This document shows, piece after piece, positions 1-7,976 of a stretch of DNA of 32,624 nt. The stretch lies in assembly GCA_003021975.1 (NCBI GenBank), contig PXRR01000044.1, positions 4,410-37,033 of the forward strand, read 5' to 3'. A model generated the notes under the pieces. It worked only from the letters and a program-made list of their open reading frames with translations, made no database searches and was not told the origin of the DNA. The stretch is from Halobacteriales archaeon QS_5_70_17. GTDB lineage: Archaea; Halobacteriota; Halobacteria; Halobacteriales; Haloarculaceae. Position 1 is the stretch's first letter. Every line of letters begins with the position of its first letter. Both the position numbers and the translations under genes were made by a program.

Positions 1-1173
1 CGCGGCGCCCGCGGCGACGAGGACCCCGACGCCGGGGACGAACGACCCGGTCAGGTCCCGCCCCGCGCCGATCAGGAACGGGCCGAGGAAGCCGCCGATC
101 TCCCCGACGGCGAAGACGAGACCGACGGCCGTGGCGGTGAGCCGCGGCCCGATCCCCTCTAGTTCCGTCGGCAGCGCGCGCACCAGCGGCGCGACGCCCC
201 CGATTCCGACCCCGGCGACCGCGACCGCGAGGACGGCCCCGGGGACCCCCGCCGCGACCAGCAGCGCCGCCGCGCCCGCGCCAGCGAGCACTCCGCAGGC
301 GGCCACCGGACCGCGACGCCGCCCCAGCGCGTCCGACGCCGGCGGGATCGTCAGCGTACCGACGACGCGCGCGACGACGAACCCCGAGGCGACGGCGCCC
401 GCTACGCCCGCCGCGATCCCCCGGGACTCCAGCAGCGTCGGCAGCCACCCCTGGAGGCCGTGCGTGACGAAGAGGTAGGCCGTGCCGACGACGACCAGGA
501 GCCGCAGTTCGCGGTGCCCGAACACTCGACGGAGGTCCCGGCGGATCGACGCCGTCGGGTCGTCGTCGCCGAAGCGGGGCGCCGTGAACCACCACGAGAC
601 AGCCCCCCACAGCGCAGCGAACGCCAGGCAGGCGAGGCCGCCGGCGAGAAAGAGGGGCCGCCACCCCCCCAGCGCCGGACCGAGGACCGGTCGGCCCAGG
701 CCGTAGGCCGCCGCGGTCCCGGCGTACGATCCGAGCAGGTAGACCGTCGAGAGCGTTCCCACGCGGCGGGCCGGGAACAGTTCGGAGACGAGTTTCGGCA
801 GACCGAAGGTGACGGCGGTACCCCCGACGCCGAGCAGCACCGTCAGCGCGAGCATCGACGGGAAGCCGCCGGCGAGCGAGCGGCCGACCTGCGCGACGCC
901 GAAGACCACACAGCCGATCCCGATCGACCGGAGGGGACCGATCCGGTCGACGATCAGCCCGCTGGCCAGCGACAGCGGCACGTAGGTCAGCGGGACGGCT
1001 CCGACGAGCACGCCGGCCTCGGTGCCGGACAGGTCCAGCGCCGCCGTGACGGGGCTGAGAAACGCCGGCAGACTGAACCAGACGAAGGTGAGCCAGAGGT
1101 AGCTCACGCCCCCGAGGGCGACCATCACGTACGACCGCGGCGGGACCCGAGCCCGATCATCGCGTTCGCCCAT
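1..1173 (-). CDS. MFS transporter (3' end cut by window edge)
   Basis: This reverse-strand frame is open for 391 codons from an ATG at 1173 to the window edge, so the C-terminus is missing. It encodes an integral membrane protein with about eleven visible hydrophobic segments. A typical MFS loop after the second segment reads SGLIVDRIGPLRSIG. The central loop (GDDDPTASIRRDLRRVF) separates two six-helix halves, and the second half repeats the signature as PPASDALGRRRGPV. The fold implies proton- or ion-coupled transport of a small solute. The overall look is of the CynX/NimT or nitrate/sugar-phosphate type, but no residue fixes the substrate. It is divergent from the ArlD/E-like gene at 1299, with about 125 bp between the two starts. 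Family assignment is firm and substrate unknown. Confidence 0.85.
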   Translation of the reverse strand, partial: MGERDDRARVPPRSYVMVALGGVSYLWLTFVWFSLPAFLSPVTAALDLSGTEAGVLVGAVPLTYVPLSLASGLIVDRIGPLRSIGIGCVVFGVAQVGRSLAGGFPSMLALTVLLGVGGTAVTFGLPKLVSELFPARRVGTLSTVYLLGSYAGTAAAYGLGRPVLGPALGGWRPLFLAGGLACLAFAALWGAVSWWFTAPRFGDDDPTASIRRDLRRVFGHRELRLLVVVGTAYLFVTHGLQGWLPTLLESRGIAAGVAGAVASGFVVARVVGTLTIPPASDALGRRRGPVAACGVLAGAGAAALLVAAGVPGAVLAVAVAGVGIGGVAPLVRALPTELEGIGPRLTATAVGLVFAVGEIGGFLGPFLIGAGRDLTGSFVPGVGVLVAAGAA

Positions 1174-1298
1174 ACTCACAGGGGTCACCGGGGGACCTAC
1201 GGCCTGTCGGTTCCCGACCGCGGCGCCGACCGCCGGGGGAACGCCGGTGGACCGCATCGGGGAAAGACCCATACCCCGCCTCGCGTACGTACGACTGG

Positions 1299-1787
1299 AT
1301 GGGCGGCATCGATCCCTCCGACTACGACGTCGACGAACTCCGCGACCTCTCGGACGGCGAGTTCCCCGACGCGCCGTTCGAACACCGCGTGCGCGAGCAG
1401 GGGTTCCTCTGGGCGACGCCGTCTGACCGCCGGCGGCTCGGCATCCAGGACCCCACTCCCGAGCAGCGGCGCCGGCTGACGACGCTGGCCGGCCTCGACG
1501 CCGACTCCCTCGAGGAGAAGCCCTACCTCGAGGCGCTTCCGGAGGAGGACGGGACGGTCCGCGACTGGCTCGAATACCTCTCGGGGGAGGCCGGCTACGA
1601 GGGCACGCTCGACGCGCTCGAACGCTACCGCCTCCTGGGCTGGTACACCGAGGCCGTCGAGTCGGACCTCCGGGGGTACATGCTCGCGGTCGAACGCCGC
1701 GAGGGCGAGGGGTTCGGGGCGCTCGACCGCACCGACCACCTCCTCAGCCTGGCCTACGTGGCGCGACTCGCCGCTGCCGATAATTGA
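1299..1787 (+). CDS. ArlD/ArlE (FlaD/FlaE)-like C-terminal domain protein, orphan
   Basis: A 162-residue acidic soluble protein. Residues about 66-160 match the pattern of the archaellum accessory domain ArlD/E (FlaD/FlaE): a KPYLEALPEE motif, then WLEYL, then DALERYRLLGWYTEAV, ending in a DHLLSLAYVARLA helix. The family usually shows KPYLxxLP, EWLxFL, ALxYYxxIGWI and HxxSLxYIxxLA in this order. In archaella, ArlC/D/E sit at the cytoplasmic base and link the motor to chemotaxis proteins. No other archaellum gene lies in the window, so this is a stand-alone paralogue whose partner is unknown. The first 60 residues are not recognisable. The ATG follows a TATA-like stretch poorly, so the start rests on the open frame and on the divergent layout with the MFS gene. 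Confidence 0.75.
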   Translation: MGGIDPSDYDVDELRDLSDGEFPDAPFEHRVREQGFLWATPSDRRRLGIQDPTPEQRRRLTTLAGLDADSLEEKPYLEALPEEDGTVRDWLEYLSGEAGYEGTLDALERYRLLGWYTEAVESDLRGYMLAVERREGEGFGALDRTDHLLSLAYVARLAAADN

Positions 1788-1814
1788 CCGATCTCGGGAA
1801 ATACACATAGTCGG

Positions 1815-1824
1815 AAATTATATT
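1815..1824 (+). promoter_or_regulatory. TATA-like promoter element of the salactin-like gene
   Basis: The AT-rich stretch AAATTATATT lies 25-34 bases ahead of the ATG at 1849 in otherwise GC-rich DNA. That spacing is what a leaderless haloarchaeal transcript needs, and there is no Shine-Dalgarno-like sequence before the ATG. It supports 1849 as both transcription and translation start. Confidence 0.5.
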
Positions 1825-1848
1825 CGTGCGTGTCCGATCCGTAGCGAT

Positions 1849-2949
1849 ATGTCGGAAGCAGAGACCGAAGAGACCGACGACGAACAGGAAGAGACCGCGC
1901 CCGACGCGGAGGAGTCCGCGTCGAGCGACGCCGACGCGCCCGCTCCCGTGGGCGTGAAACTCGGCTCCACGCGCACCGTTCTGGCCACCGACGACGACCT
2001 CGTCGAGTCGCTGACCTGCCTCGCGAGCTACGAGGACGCGCTCACCGGCGATGACCGGTACCTCTACGGCGAGGAGGCGGCCCTCGAGTACCCCGAAGCC
2101 GTCGAGTTCATGCTCCGATCGGGGCTCCCCGAGGACGACGACCGCGCCGACCTCGCGGCGACGTTCTTCGAGGAACTGCTCGCGGAGCACGACGTCGCCG
2201 ACGACAGCGTCGTCGTCTACGCCATCCCGACCATCGAGAACGACGAAGGGCTGGCGAACCTCTCGGCGGTCATCGAGGACAGCGCCATCGGCGAGCAGCA
2301 CATCCGCAGCTACCCCGAGTCGCTGTGCAGCGCGGTCCCCGCGCTCGGCGACGGCCTGGAGGCCATCGAGCGCATCTTCGTCGGCGTCAACATGGGGTCG
2401 ACGAACCTCGAGGCGTCCGCGTACCGCCGGGGCGAACAGCTCACCCGCTTCGCCACTGGGTCGGTCACCGGCAACGAGATCGACCGCCGCATCGCCAACT
2501 ACGTCGAGGACGAGACCCAGGGCCGGGTCAACATCGACCTGACGACGGCCCGGGAGTACAAGGAGAACCACGCCGACTTCGAGGACTTCCAGCCGTTCAC
2601 GGACGTCATCCAGCAACCCGGCGGCGGCAGCCACGAGTTCACGATCGAGCGCAGCGTCATGGACGCCCTCGACGAGTACGTCGACGAGGCCGTCGACGCC
2701 ATCGCCAACAGCTTCCTCCCGCAGGTGGCCAACGACTACATGAAGACCTACAACATCGCGCTCGACCACCCGATCGTCCTCACCGGCGGGATGACCGCCG
2801 TCCCCGGGCTGGCCGACGAGTTCGAGGAGCGCCTCTCGGAGGAGCTCCAGCGCGAGGTCTCGGTCGTCGCGCCCGACGACCCCGTCGTCGCGGCCGCGAC
2901 CGGCGCCCGGCGCATCGCCGAACAACTCGTCAAGCGCGACGCCTACTGA
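1849..2949 (+). CDS. Actin-superfamily ATPase, salactin-like
   Basis: A 366-residue protein with the actin/MreB/Hsp70 nucleotide-binding fold. A very acidic, probably disordered 35-residue N-terminus precedes phosphate loop 1 (VGVKLGSTRTVLA). Phosphate loop 2 is VGVNMGSTNLEASAY near residue 180, and the adenosine motif PIVLTGGMTAVPGL is near residue 308. The motif order and length fit a polymerising actin homologue and not Hsp70, whose substrate domain is absent. The best candidate is salactin, the haloarchaeal actin homologue that forms dynamically unstable filaments in Halobacterium salinarum. I assign it from motif pattern and lineage and could not run a comparison. It follows the ArlD/E-like gene by 61 bp but has its own promoter element. 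An MreB-like or ParM-like role remains possible. Confidence 0.82.
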   Translation: MSEAETEETDDEQEETAPDAEESASSDADAPAPVGVKLGSTRTVLATDDDLVESLTCLASYEDALTGDDRYLYGEEAALEYPEAVEFMLRSGLPEDDDRADLAATFFEELLAEHDVADDSVVVYAIPTIENDEGLANLSAVIEDSAIGEQHIRSYPESLCSAVPALGDGLEAIERIFVGVNMGSTNLEASAYRRGEQLTRFATGSVTGNEIDRRIANYVEDETQGRVNIDLTTAREYKENHADFEDFQPFTDVIQQPGGGSHEFTIERSVMDALDEYVDEAVDAIANSFLPQVANDYMKTYNIALDHPIVLTGGMTAVPGLADEFEERLSEELQREVSVVAPDDPVVAAATGARRIAEQLVKRDAY

Positions 2950-3080
2950 GCTTCTCTCTTTCGACCGCACGCCGGTCGACCGCGATCCGGAGCGTCCGGT
3001 CGGTCCCCCTCGTCGCCCGGTCGACGGTTTCAGGCCGGTAGGACCCGTTTACTGCCGATCCGTGAACGGTACACCGCGTC

Positions 3081-3098
3081 TTACTATTACTACGTAGT
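3081..3098 (+). promoter_or_regulatory. Promoter region with perfect palindrome ahead of the GT2 gene
   Basis: TTACTATTAC at 3081-3090 is the only AT-rich element before the ATG at 3121 and is a candidate TATA box. It overlaps a 10-bp perfect palindrome, ACTACGTAGT, at 3089-3098. A dyad just downstream of the TATA element is where a haloarchaeal repressor would compete with the preinitiation complex. No regulator is identified, and a 10-bp palindrome can occur by chance. Confidence 0.35.
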
Positions 3099-3120
3099 GA
3101 AAATCATCTGTTAGAGAACG

Positions 3121-3867
3121 ATGCTCTCGGTTATCGTCCCGACGTACAACGAAGGGGAGAACGTCGGACCGCTGTTGGAGCGCATCGAGAGAGCGCTGGG
3201 GGACCGGCCGTACGACTACGAGGTGGTCGTCGTCGACGACGACAGCCCCGACGGGACCTGGCGGCGAGCGGCCGAGTACGCCGACCGGTACCCGGTCACT
3301 GCGGTCCGTCGCCTCGAGGAGCAGGGCCTCGCGACGGCCGTCGTCCGGGGCATCGAGGAAGCGAGCTCCGACCGCATCGCCGTCATGGACGCGGACCTGC
3401 AACACCCTCCCGAGGCGCTGCCCGAGTTCGTCGACCGACTGCGCGACGGGGCCGACGTCGTCGTCGGGAGCCGCGAGGCCCCCGGCGGTTCCTACGGCGA
3501 CTTCGGTCCCGGCAGACGGATCGTCTCGGCGGCGGCGACGCTACTGGCCCGGATCGCCGTCCCGGAACTCCGCGCGGTCGACGACGTCCAGTCGGGCTTT
3601 TTCGCCTTCCGGCGGGACGTCGTCGAGGGGCGCCCGCTATCGCCGTCCGGCTACAAGATCCTCATCGAGATCCTGGCGGTGGGCTCCTACGCCGAGGTCG
3701 CGGAGGTCGGGTACGCCTTCGACGACCGCCGCGCCGGCGAGAGCAACCTCGACGCCGGGGTGGCGTCGGCGTACCTCCGGCACCTCGCCGACCTGCGACG
3801 CCGTCGGACGACGTCGGAGCGTCCGTCTCCATCGACGACCGAGCCCTCGGTGGGCGAGAGCGTGTGA
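3121..3867 (+). CDS. GT2 polyprenyl-phosphate glycosyltransferase (dolichol-phosphate mannose synthase type)
   Basis: A 248-residue family 2 glycosyltransferase of the DPM1 type, which moves a sugar from a nucleotide donor to polyprenyl phosphate at the inner membrane face. The N-terminus has the GT2 opening MLSVIVPTYNEGENV, then VVVVDDDSPDGT, and the metal-binding DxD region VMDADLQHP near residue 95. VQSGFFAFRRDVV and GYKILIEIL later on are typical of DPM1-like enzymes. There is no C-terminal membrane pair, so it is a soluble or peripheral short form; the last 30 residues are Ser/Arg-rich and look disordered. The stop is one base from the start of the GT-C gene, so the two form a translationally tight pair: one charges the lipid, the other probably uses it. 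The sugar is not predictable. Confidence 0.86.
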   Translation: MLSVIVPTYNEGENVGPLLERIERALGDRPYDYEVVVVDDDSPDGTWRRAAEYADRYPVTAVRRLEEQGLATAVVRGIEEASSDRIAVMDADLQHPPEALPEFVDRLRDGADVVVGSREAPGGSYGDFGPGRRIVSAAATLLARIAVPELRAVDDVQSGFFAFRRDVVEGRPLSPSGYKILIEILAVGSYAEVAEVGYAFDDRRAGESNLDAGVASAYLRHLADLRRRRTTSERPSPSTTEPSVGESV

Positions 3868-3868
3868 G

Positions 3869-5458
3869 ATGAGCTCACGCTACCGAGCGCTCGGCGGCGA
3901 TCGGGGGTACGGCGAGCGGGTCCGGGCGCTCGCCGCCCGCACCGCCCGGGCGGTGCGGTCCGATCCCGGGTCCGTCGCCGCCCTCCTCGTGCTCGCCGCC
4001 GCCCTGCTCGCCGGCCTAGTCCGCTACGCCCGCACCGTCGCGTACGGGCTGACGACCCCCTACGCGTTCGAGTACGGCGAGGGGTTCATGCTCTACTTCG
4101 CGACACACCTCGGGGCGATGTACGAACCCGTCGGGATCGAGCCGTTCCTTCCGACGGTCTATCCGCCGCTGTATCACCTGCTGGTCGGCGGCCTCCACTG
4201 GCTGGTCGGCGACCGGATCGGCCTGTTCGCGCTCGGCCGGAGCGTCAGCGTGGCCGCCGCCGTCGCCACGGCGCTGCTCGTCGCAGCGCTCGTCCGGGCG
4301 AGCGCCGCCGACGCTGGCGACGGGGGGACCGTCGACGGCCGGTGGAGCGCGGTCGCCGGTGTCGTCGCCGCCGGCGTCTTCCTCTCGACGCCGCTGACCC
4401 TCCAGTGGGGCGTCGCCGCCCGGGTCACGATCCTGGGGCTCTGTCTCAGCGTCGCCGCGGTCTACTGGTATCTGGCCGCCGCCGACGGGAGCCGCCGGCA
4501 GGTCGCCGGCTGCGCCCTCCTCTGTCTGCTCGCGCTGTACGCGAAACAGAGCTTCGTCGCCGCGCCGCTCTCGATCGCCCTCGCGTTCCTCCTCGCCGGG
4601 CACCGCCGCCGCGCCGCCGAGTTCGTCCTCTCGCTCGGCGCCGCCGGCCTCCTGCTCCTCGCCGCGCTCGCCGCGGCCACCGACGGCCAGGCCTGGTACC
4701 ACCTCGTCGTCTACAACTCCAGCCAGTCGGTCGAGCTCGCGCGGATCGCCGAGTTCGCCGCGCGGTTCGTCGTCGCCTACCCGATCCTGCTGGCGCTGGG
4801 CGGCGCCGTCGTCCTCCACCGGCGGTCGCTCGTCCCGACGGTCGTCCTCGTCTATCTCGTCGCCGCCGGCGCGGTCGCCGTCGCGACCGTCGGGAAGCCC
4901 GGCAGCAACGACTACTACTTCTTCGAGACCGTGACCGCGCTGTGTGTCGTCGCCGGGTGCGCGCTCGCGGCCGCCCTCTCGCCGGATCGCCGGCTGTTCG
5001 GGAGCGGAGCGACGCCCGCCGCCCGGACGCTCGTCGTCCTGATCCTCGTCGCGCAGGTGGGCCTGTTCCTCCCCGGTACCCCCGTCGACGAGCCGACCGG
5101 CGCCGCGGCGACCGCCGCGACCATCGAGGGCGCCGACGGACCGGTCCTCACCGAGGACAACAGCCTGCTGGTGGCCCTCGACCGGACGCCCACCCACGAG
5201 CCGTTCCTCACGACGCAACTGGCCGCCGCGGGGACGTGGGACCAGACGCCGGTCGTCCGCTCGATAGAGGAGGGGCGGTACAGCTACGTCGTCCTCCTGT
5301 TCGACGTCGAGGGCGACCCGACCCACCACGCCGACCGGTGGACCGACGCCCAGCTGGAGGCCATCGCCGAGCACTACGAACTCGCCGAGCGCAACGGCGA
5401 CTACCGGGTGTACGTCCCGGCCAGCGAGACCGAGCGACCGGACGGGGAGTCGTCGTGA
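3869..5458 (+). CDS. GT-C-type membrane glycosyltransferase-like protein
   Basis: A 529-residue multispanning protein with about nine to eleven hydrophobic segments between residues 35 and 400, then a soluble tail of about 130 residues. The first extracytoplasmic loop begins PYAFEYGEG, an acidic-residue loop in the position where PMT/ArnT/GT39-type enzymes carry catalytic acidic residues, and PTVYPPLYH follows, also typical of this group. Such enzymes use polyprenyl-phosphate sugars on the outer membrane face. It starts one base after the GT2 stop, which supports a donor-lipid and acceptor-transfer pair, probably in S-layer or other surface glycosylation. Acceptor and sugar are unknown, and some proteins of this class have no proven activity. 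Confidence 0.78.
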   Translation: MSSRYRALGGDRGYGERVRALAARTARAVRSDPGSVAALLVLAAALLAGLVRYARTVAYGLTTPYAFEYGEGFMLYFATHLGAMYEPVGIEPFLPTVYPPLYHLLVGGLHWLVGDRIGLFALGRSVSVAAAVATALLVAALVRASAADAGDGGTVDGRWSAVAGVVAAGVFLSTPLTLQWGVAARVTILGLCLSVAAVYWYLAAADGSRRQVAGCALLCLLALYAKQSFVAAPLSIALAFLLAGHRRRAAEFVLSLGAAGLLLLAALAAATDGQAWYHLVVYNSSQSVELARIAEFAARFVVAYPILLALGGAVVLHRRSLVPTVVLVYLVAAGAVAVATVGKPGSNDYYFFETVTALCVVAGCALAAALSPDRRLFGSGATPAARTLVVLILVAQVGLFLPGTPVDEPTGAAATAATIEGADGPVLTEDNSLLVALDRTPTHEPFLTTQLAAAGTWDQTPVVRSIEEGRYSYVVLLFDVEGDPTHHADRWTDAQLEAIAEHYELAERNGDYRVYVPASETERPDGESS

Positions 5459-5533
5459 CCGGCTCGGGGGTCGTCGCGGCCCCTCGAGTGGCCGTTCTGG
5501 TTCCCGTTCCCGGCTCCGTCTCCGAGTCCGGTC

Positions 5534-6577
5534 TCAGTCGTCGACCAGCCGGTCCCGCGCCCCGGCCGCGACCAGCGGCAGCGTGATCGTCGCGTCGGCG
5601 TACACCGAGACGTTGCGCGCCTCCTTCTCCAGTTTCCCCCACGAGCGGGCCTCGTCGAGGGTCGCCCCGGAGAGCCCGCCGGTCTGTGGCGGGTCCATCG
5701 TCAACTGGACGGCGTAGTCGTAGGCGCCCGGTGTCACGAGCATCGTCTGGAGGACGTAGTTCTTCGGGACGCCCCCGCCGACGACGAACGCGCCGGCGGT
5801 CTCGGCGTCGTGGGCGAGGTCGTTCAGCGCCCCCATGTCGCCGAGCGCGTCGAGCGAGAACGGCGCGACCTGCGAGCGGAGCCACGCCTGCAGGCCGAGC
5901 ACCGAGTCCTGGATCGCCGGGCAGTGGATCGGCACGTCGTGTTCGTCCGCCGCGGCGGCGATCCCCGGTGTCTCCTCGACCCCCTCGCGCTCGTTGACTG
6001 CGGCGTTGGCCCGCCCGAGTTCGGCGGTGAACTCGGCAATGGACACCGACCCCTCCAGGTTCGGGAACACCTCCTCGAGCAGGTGTGACTCGAAGGCCGC
6101 GAAGTGCTCCTGAGGGAGGTAGACGTTGTAGATGCGGTCGACTTCCTCGTCGCGCAGGCGCTCGTCGTGGTCCCGCAGCGAGCGGCCCTCGGCGGCTTCG
6201 CGGCCGTGGTGGTGTTTCCCGCCAATGGCCTCGATGGCGTCGTGGGTGAGGTTCGCGCCCGTCGTCACGAGCGCGTCGACGTGGCCGTCCCGGATCAGGT
6301 CCGCGACGACCGCCCGCATCCCCGTCGGGACCATGGCGCCGGCCAGCCCCATGAAGCAGGTGACGTCCTCGCGGAACATCGTTGCGGTCACGTCGACGGC
6401 CTCGTGGACCGACGCCGCGCCGATCCCCGCGCGGCCGTACTGCCCGATCAGGTCGGCGACGCTCATTCCCGCCTCCACCGCGGCGTGGTCGACGGGGTCG
6501 TGACGGAACTCCTCGCGGTCCGGGCGGGACTCCTCGGTGCCCGAGTCCGCCCCCGACCCGGAGTCGTCGTTGCTCAT
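5534..6577 (-). CDS. dys: Deoxyhypusine synthase
   Basis: A 347-residue enzyme that transfers an aminobutyl group to one lysine of aIF5A, the first step of hypusine formation, using NAD. Visible family motifs are FMGLAGAMVPTGMR, VTTGANLTHD (NAD region), GGGVPKNYVLQ, and the active-site stretch SWGKLEKEARNVSVYAD, in which Lys315 corresponds to the catalytic lysine of the human enzyme. The N-terminal 25 residues are an acidic haloarchaeal extension. It lies 2.4 kb from aIF5A and agmatinase on the same strand, so substrate protein, aminobutyl-precursor enzyme and modifying enzyme are clustered. In haloarchaea the donor is thought to derive from agmatine and not from ordinary spermidine synthesis. 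Start ATG at 6577. Assignment is firm. Confidence 0.95.
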   Translation of the reverse strand: MSNDDSGSGADSGTEESRPDREEFRHDPVDHAAVEAGMSVADLIGQYGRAGIGAASVHEAVDVTATMFREDVTCFMGLAGAMVPTGMRAVVADLIRDGHVDALVTTGANLTHDAIEAIGGKHHHGREAAEGRSLRDHDERLRDEEVDRIYNVYLPQEHFAAFESHLLEEVFPNLEGSVSIAEFTAELGRANAAVNEREGVEETPGIAAAADEHDVPIHCPAIQDSVLGLQAWLRSQVAPFSLDALGDMGALNDLAHDAETAGAFVVGGGVPKNYVLQTMLVTPGAYDYAVQLTMDPPQTGGLSGATLDEARSWGKLEKEARNVSVYADATITLPLVAAGARDRLVDD

Positions 6578-6639
6578 ACTCGCCTCTCGCGCGCGGCGGG
6601 TTTAGGCGCCGCGGAACGGGGCAGCCGTCTCGCGTCCCG

Positions 6640-7038
6640 CTACAGCTTCGACACCCGGACTATCTCCCCGTCGTACCGGAGGTAGTACGCCCCCGCGTCG
6701 GAGCTAAACGGGATCTCGTCGAGGGCCGCCTCGACTGCCTTCAGGCGCGCGCCGCGGATCGTCTCGCTGGCGTAGCCGTCCTCGGCCTCGACCGCGCGCT
6801 CGGCCAGCGACCGGAGTTCGCTCGCGTTCTCGAGGCGCTCGTCGTCGGCGTGGACCACGGTGGTGTCGTCCGGGGCCTCGCTCACGACCTCGGCACCGAA
6901 CGTCGCGCTCTCGGCCTCGTTGAGGTTGACGGCGTCGGTCGCGCCCGCCAGGTCGAAGCCCAGACAGCCGGCCGTGACGAGCAACCCCGCGAGGGCCACT
7001 ACCGCCGCACTTCTCCGTCCGCGTTCTCGGATCGACAT
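6640..7038 (-). CDS. Small predicted lipoprotein, function unknown
   Basis: A 132-residue protein with Arg residues at the N-terminus, a hydrophobic stretch AAVVALAGLLV and a lipobox-like VTAGC with Cys25, so it should be exported and lipid-anchored on the outside of the membrane. The mature part is acidic, has no other cysteines and ends in LRYDGEIVRVSKL. I do not recognise a family. It lies between deoxyhypusine synthase and the Nif3-like gene, all on the same strand, but the spacings (62 bp each side) and its own TATA-like stretch around 7066-7075 suggest separate transcription. The start at 7038 gives the proper twin-charge signal N-terminus. Confidence 0.7.
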   Translation of the reverse strand: MSIRERGRRSAAVVALAGLLVTAGCLGFDLAGATDAVNLNEAESATFGAEVVSEAPDDTTVVHADDERLENASELRSLAERAVEAEDGYASETIRGARLKAVEAALDEIPFSSDAGAYYLRYDGEIVRVSKL

Positions 7039-7099
7039 CGTTGACCGACGTGACGGAGCGCTCGCATATACATAGCCGGACGTTACAGTCCCGGCTCCC

Positions 7100-7882
7100 T
7101 CACAGTCCGGTCGGGTGATCGACGAAAGTCGTCGCTAACCCCCACGACTCGACGAGTTCAGCGAGCGCCCGGACGCCGGAGGTTTCGGTCGCGTAGTGGC
7201 CGGCCAAGTAGACGTGGACGCCCGCCTCGCGGGCCTCGTGGTAGAGCTTCCCCTTCCCCTCGCCGGTGACGAACGCGTCGACGCCCTCCCGGCGGGCCTC
7301 GCCGAACCAGTCCGCGCCGCCGCCGGTGACGACCGCGACGTCGGTGATCTCGTCGGGGCCGAAATCGAGGTGGTCGACCGCCGAACCGCCGGTGTCGAGC
7401 CTCTCGAGGACCGTCCGGACCTGCTCGGGGTCCCGGGGATCACAGCGGCCCCGCCGTCCGATGTGCTCGCCGCCCAGTTCGCCGAACGGCTCGCGGTCGT
7501 CGAGTTCGAGCAGGTCAGCCAGCCCGGCGGCGTTACCGAGTTCGGGGTGACCGTCCAGTGGGAGATGCGAGACGTACAGCGCGAGGTCGTTCTCGATCAG
7601 CGCCGCGACCCGCTCGTAGGCCTGCCCGGTCACCCGCTCGATTCCGCCCCAGGAGAGTCCGTGGTGGGCGATCAGGCAGTCGGCGCCGCGGTCGGCGGCC
7701 GCCTCGGCGGTCGCGACCGCCGCGTCGACGGCTACCGCGACCGTCCCGACCTCTCGGTCGGCGTTCGAGGCGGCGTCCCCGCCGGGCCCGATCTGGAGGC
7801 CGTTAGCGCTGGCGTCCAGGTCGGCGTAGGCGTCGGTTCGCAGTCGGTCGTCGAGACGCGTGGCGAGCGTCGACAGCTTCAT
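7100..7882 (-). CDS. Nif3/DUF34 family metal-binding protein
   Basis: A 260-residue member of the Nif3-like (DUF34, YbgI/YqfO) family, a dinuclear metal-binding fold often misnamed GTP cyclohydrolase type 2 and still without a settled reaction. Metal ligands are visible as LIAHHGLSWGG, VSHLPLDGH and, near the C-terminus, the paired AGHYATE motif. The frame stays open upstream to 8044, but I place the start at the ATG at 7882: the protein begins MKLSTLATRLDDRL as family members do, and a TATA-like TTCTTAACGG (reverse strand, about 7905-7914) lies 25 bp ahead, fitting a leaderless message. The extra upstream 54 codons overlap the opposite-strand small ORF at 7977. Several published proposals link the family to metal insertion or damaged-metabolite repair; nothing here decides between them. 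Confidence 0.9.
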   Translation of the reverse strand: MKLSTLATRLDDRLRTDAYADLDASANGLQIGPGGDAASNADREVGTVAVAVDAAVATAEAAADRGADCLIAHHGLSWGGIERVTGQAYERVAALIENDLALYVSHLPLDGHPELGNAAGLADLLELDDREPFGELGGEHIGRRGRCDPRDPEQVRTVLERLDTGGSAVDHLDFGPDEITDVAVVTGGGADWFGEARREGVDAFVTGEGKGKLYHEAREAGVHVYLAGHYATETSGVRALAELVESWGLATTFVDHPTGL

Positions 7883-7931
7883 GCGCTCCCAATCAAGCCA
7901 CACCGTTAAGAACCAGGGTGGAGTAGAGCCG

Positions 7932-7950
7932 GTGCCTGCTCCGCAGGCGC
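7932..7950 (+). promoter_or_regulatory. Short hairpin in the leader of the 32-residue ORF
   Basis: GCCTGC and GCAGGC form a perfect 6-bp stem around a 3-base loop at 7934-7948, extendable by a G-U and a G-C pair. It lies between a TATA-like TTAAGA at 7906-7911 and the ATG at 7977, so it would sit near the 5' end of the leader. It might also be a chance GC-rich dyad. Confidence 0.35.
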
Positions 7951-7976
7951 GAGCGACCAACGACTGGTGATCTATC

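Noticed and set aside
4016-5374. 452-codon reverse-strand frame across the GT-C gene
   Set aside because: It is an Arg/Asp/Gly-rich, hydrophilic reading without motifs, a typical shadow of a GC-rich gene; the forward frame has clear membrane segments.
7932-7976. tRNA- or riboswitch-like structure ahead of the 32-residue ORF
   Set aside because: There is only one good hairpin and a 4-bp dyad; no cloverleaf or known riboswitch core is visible.
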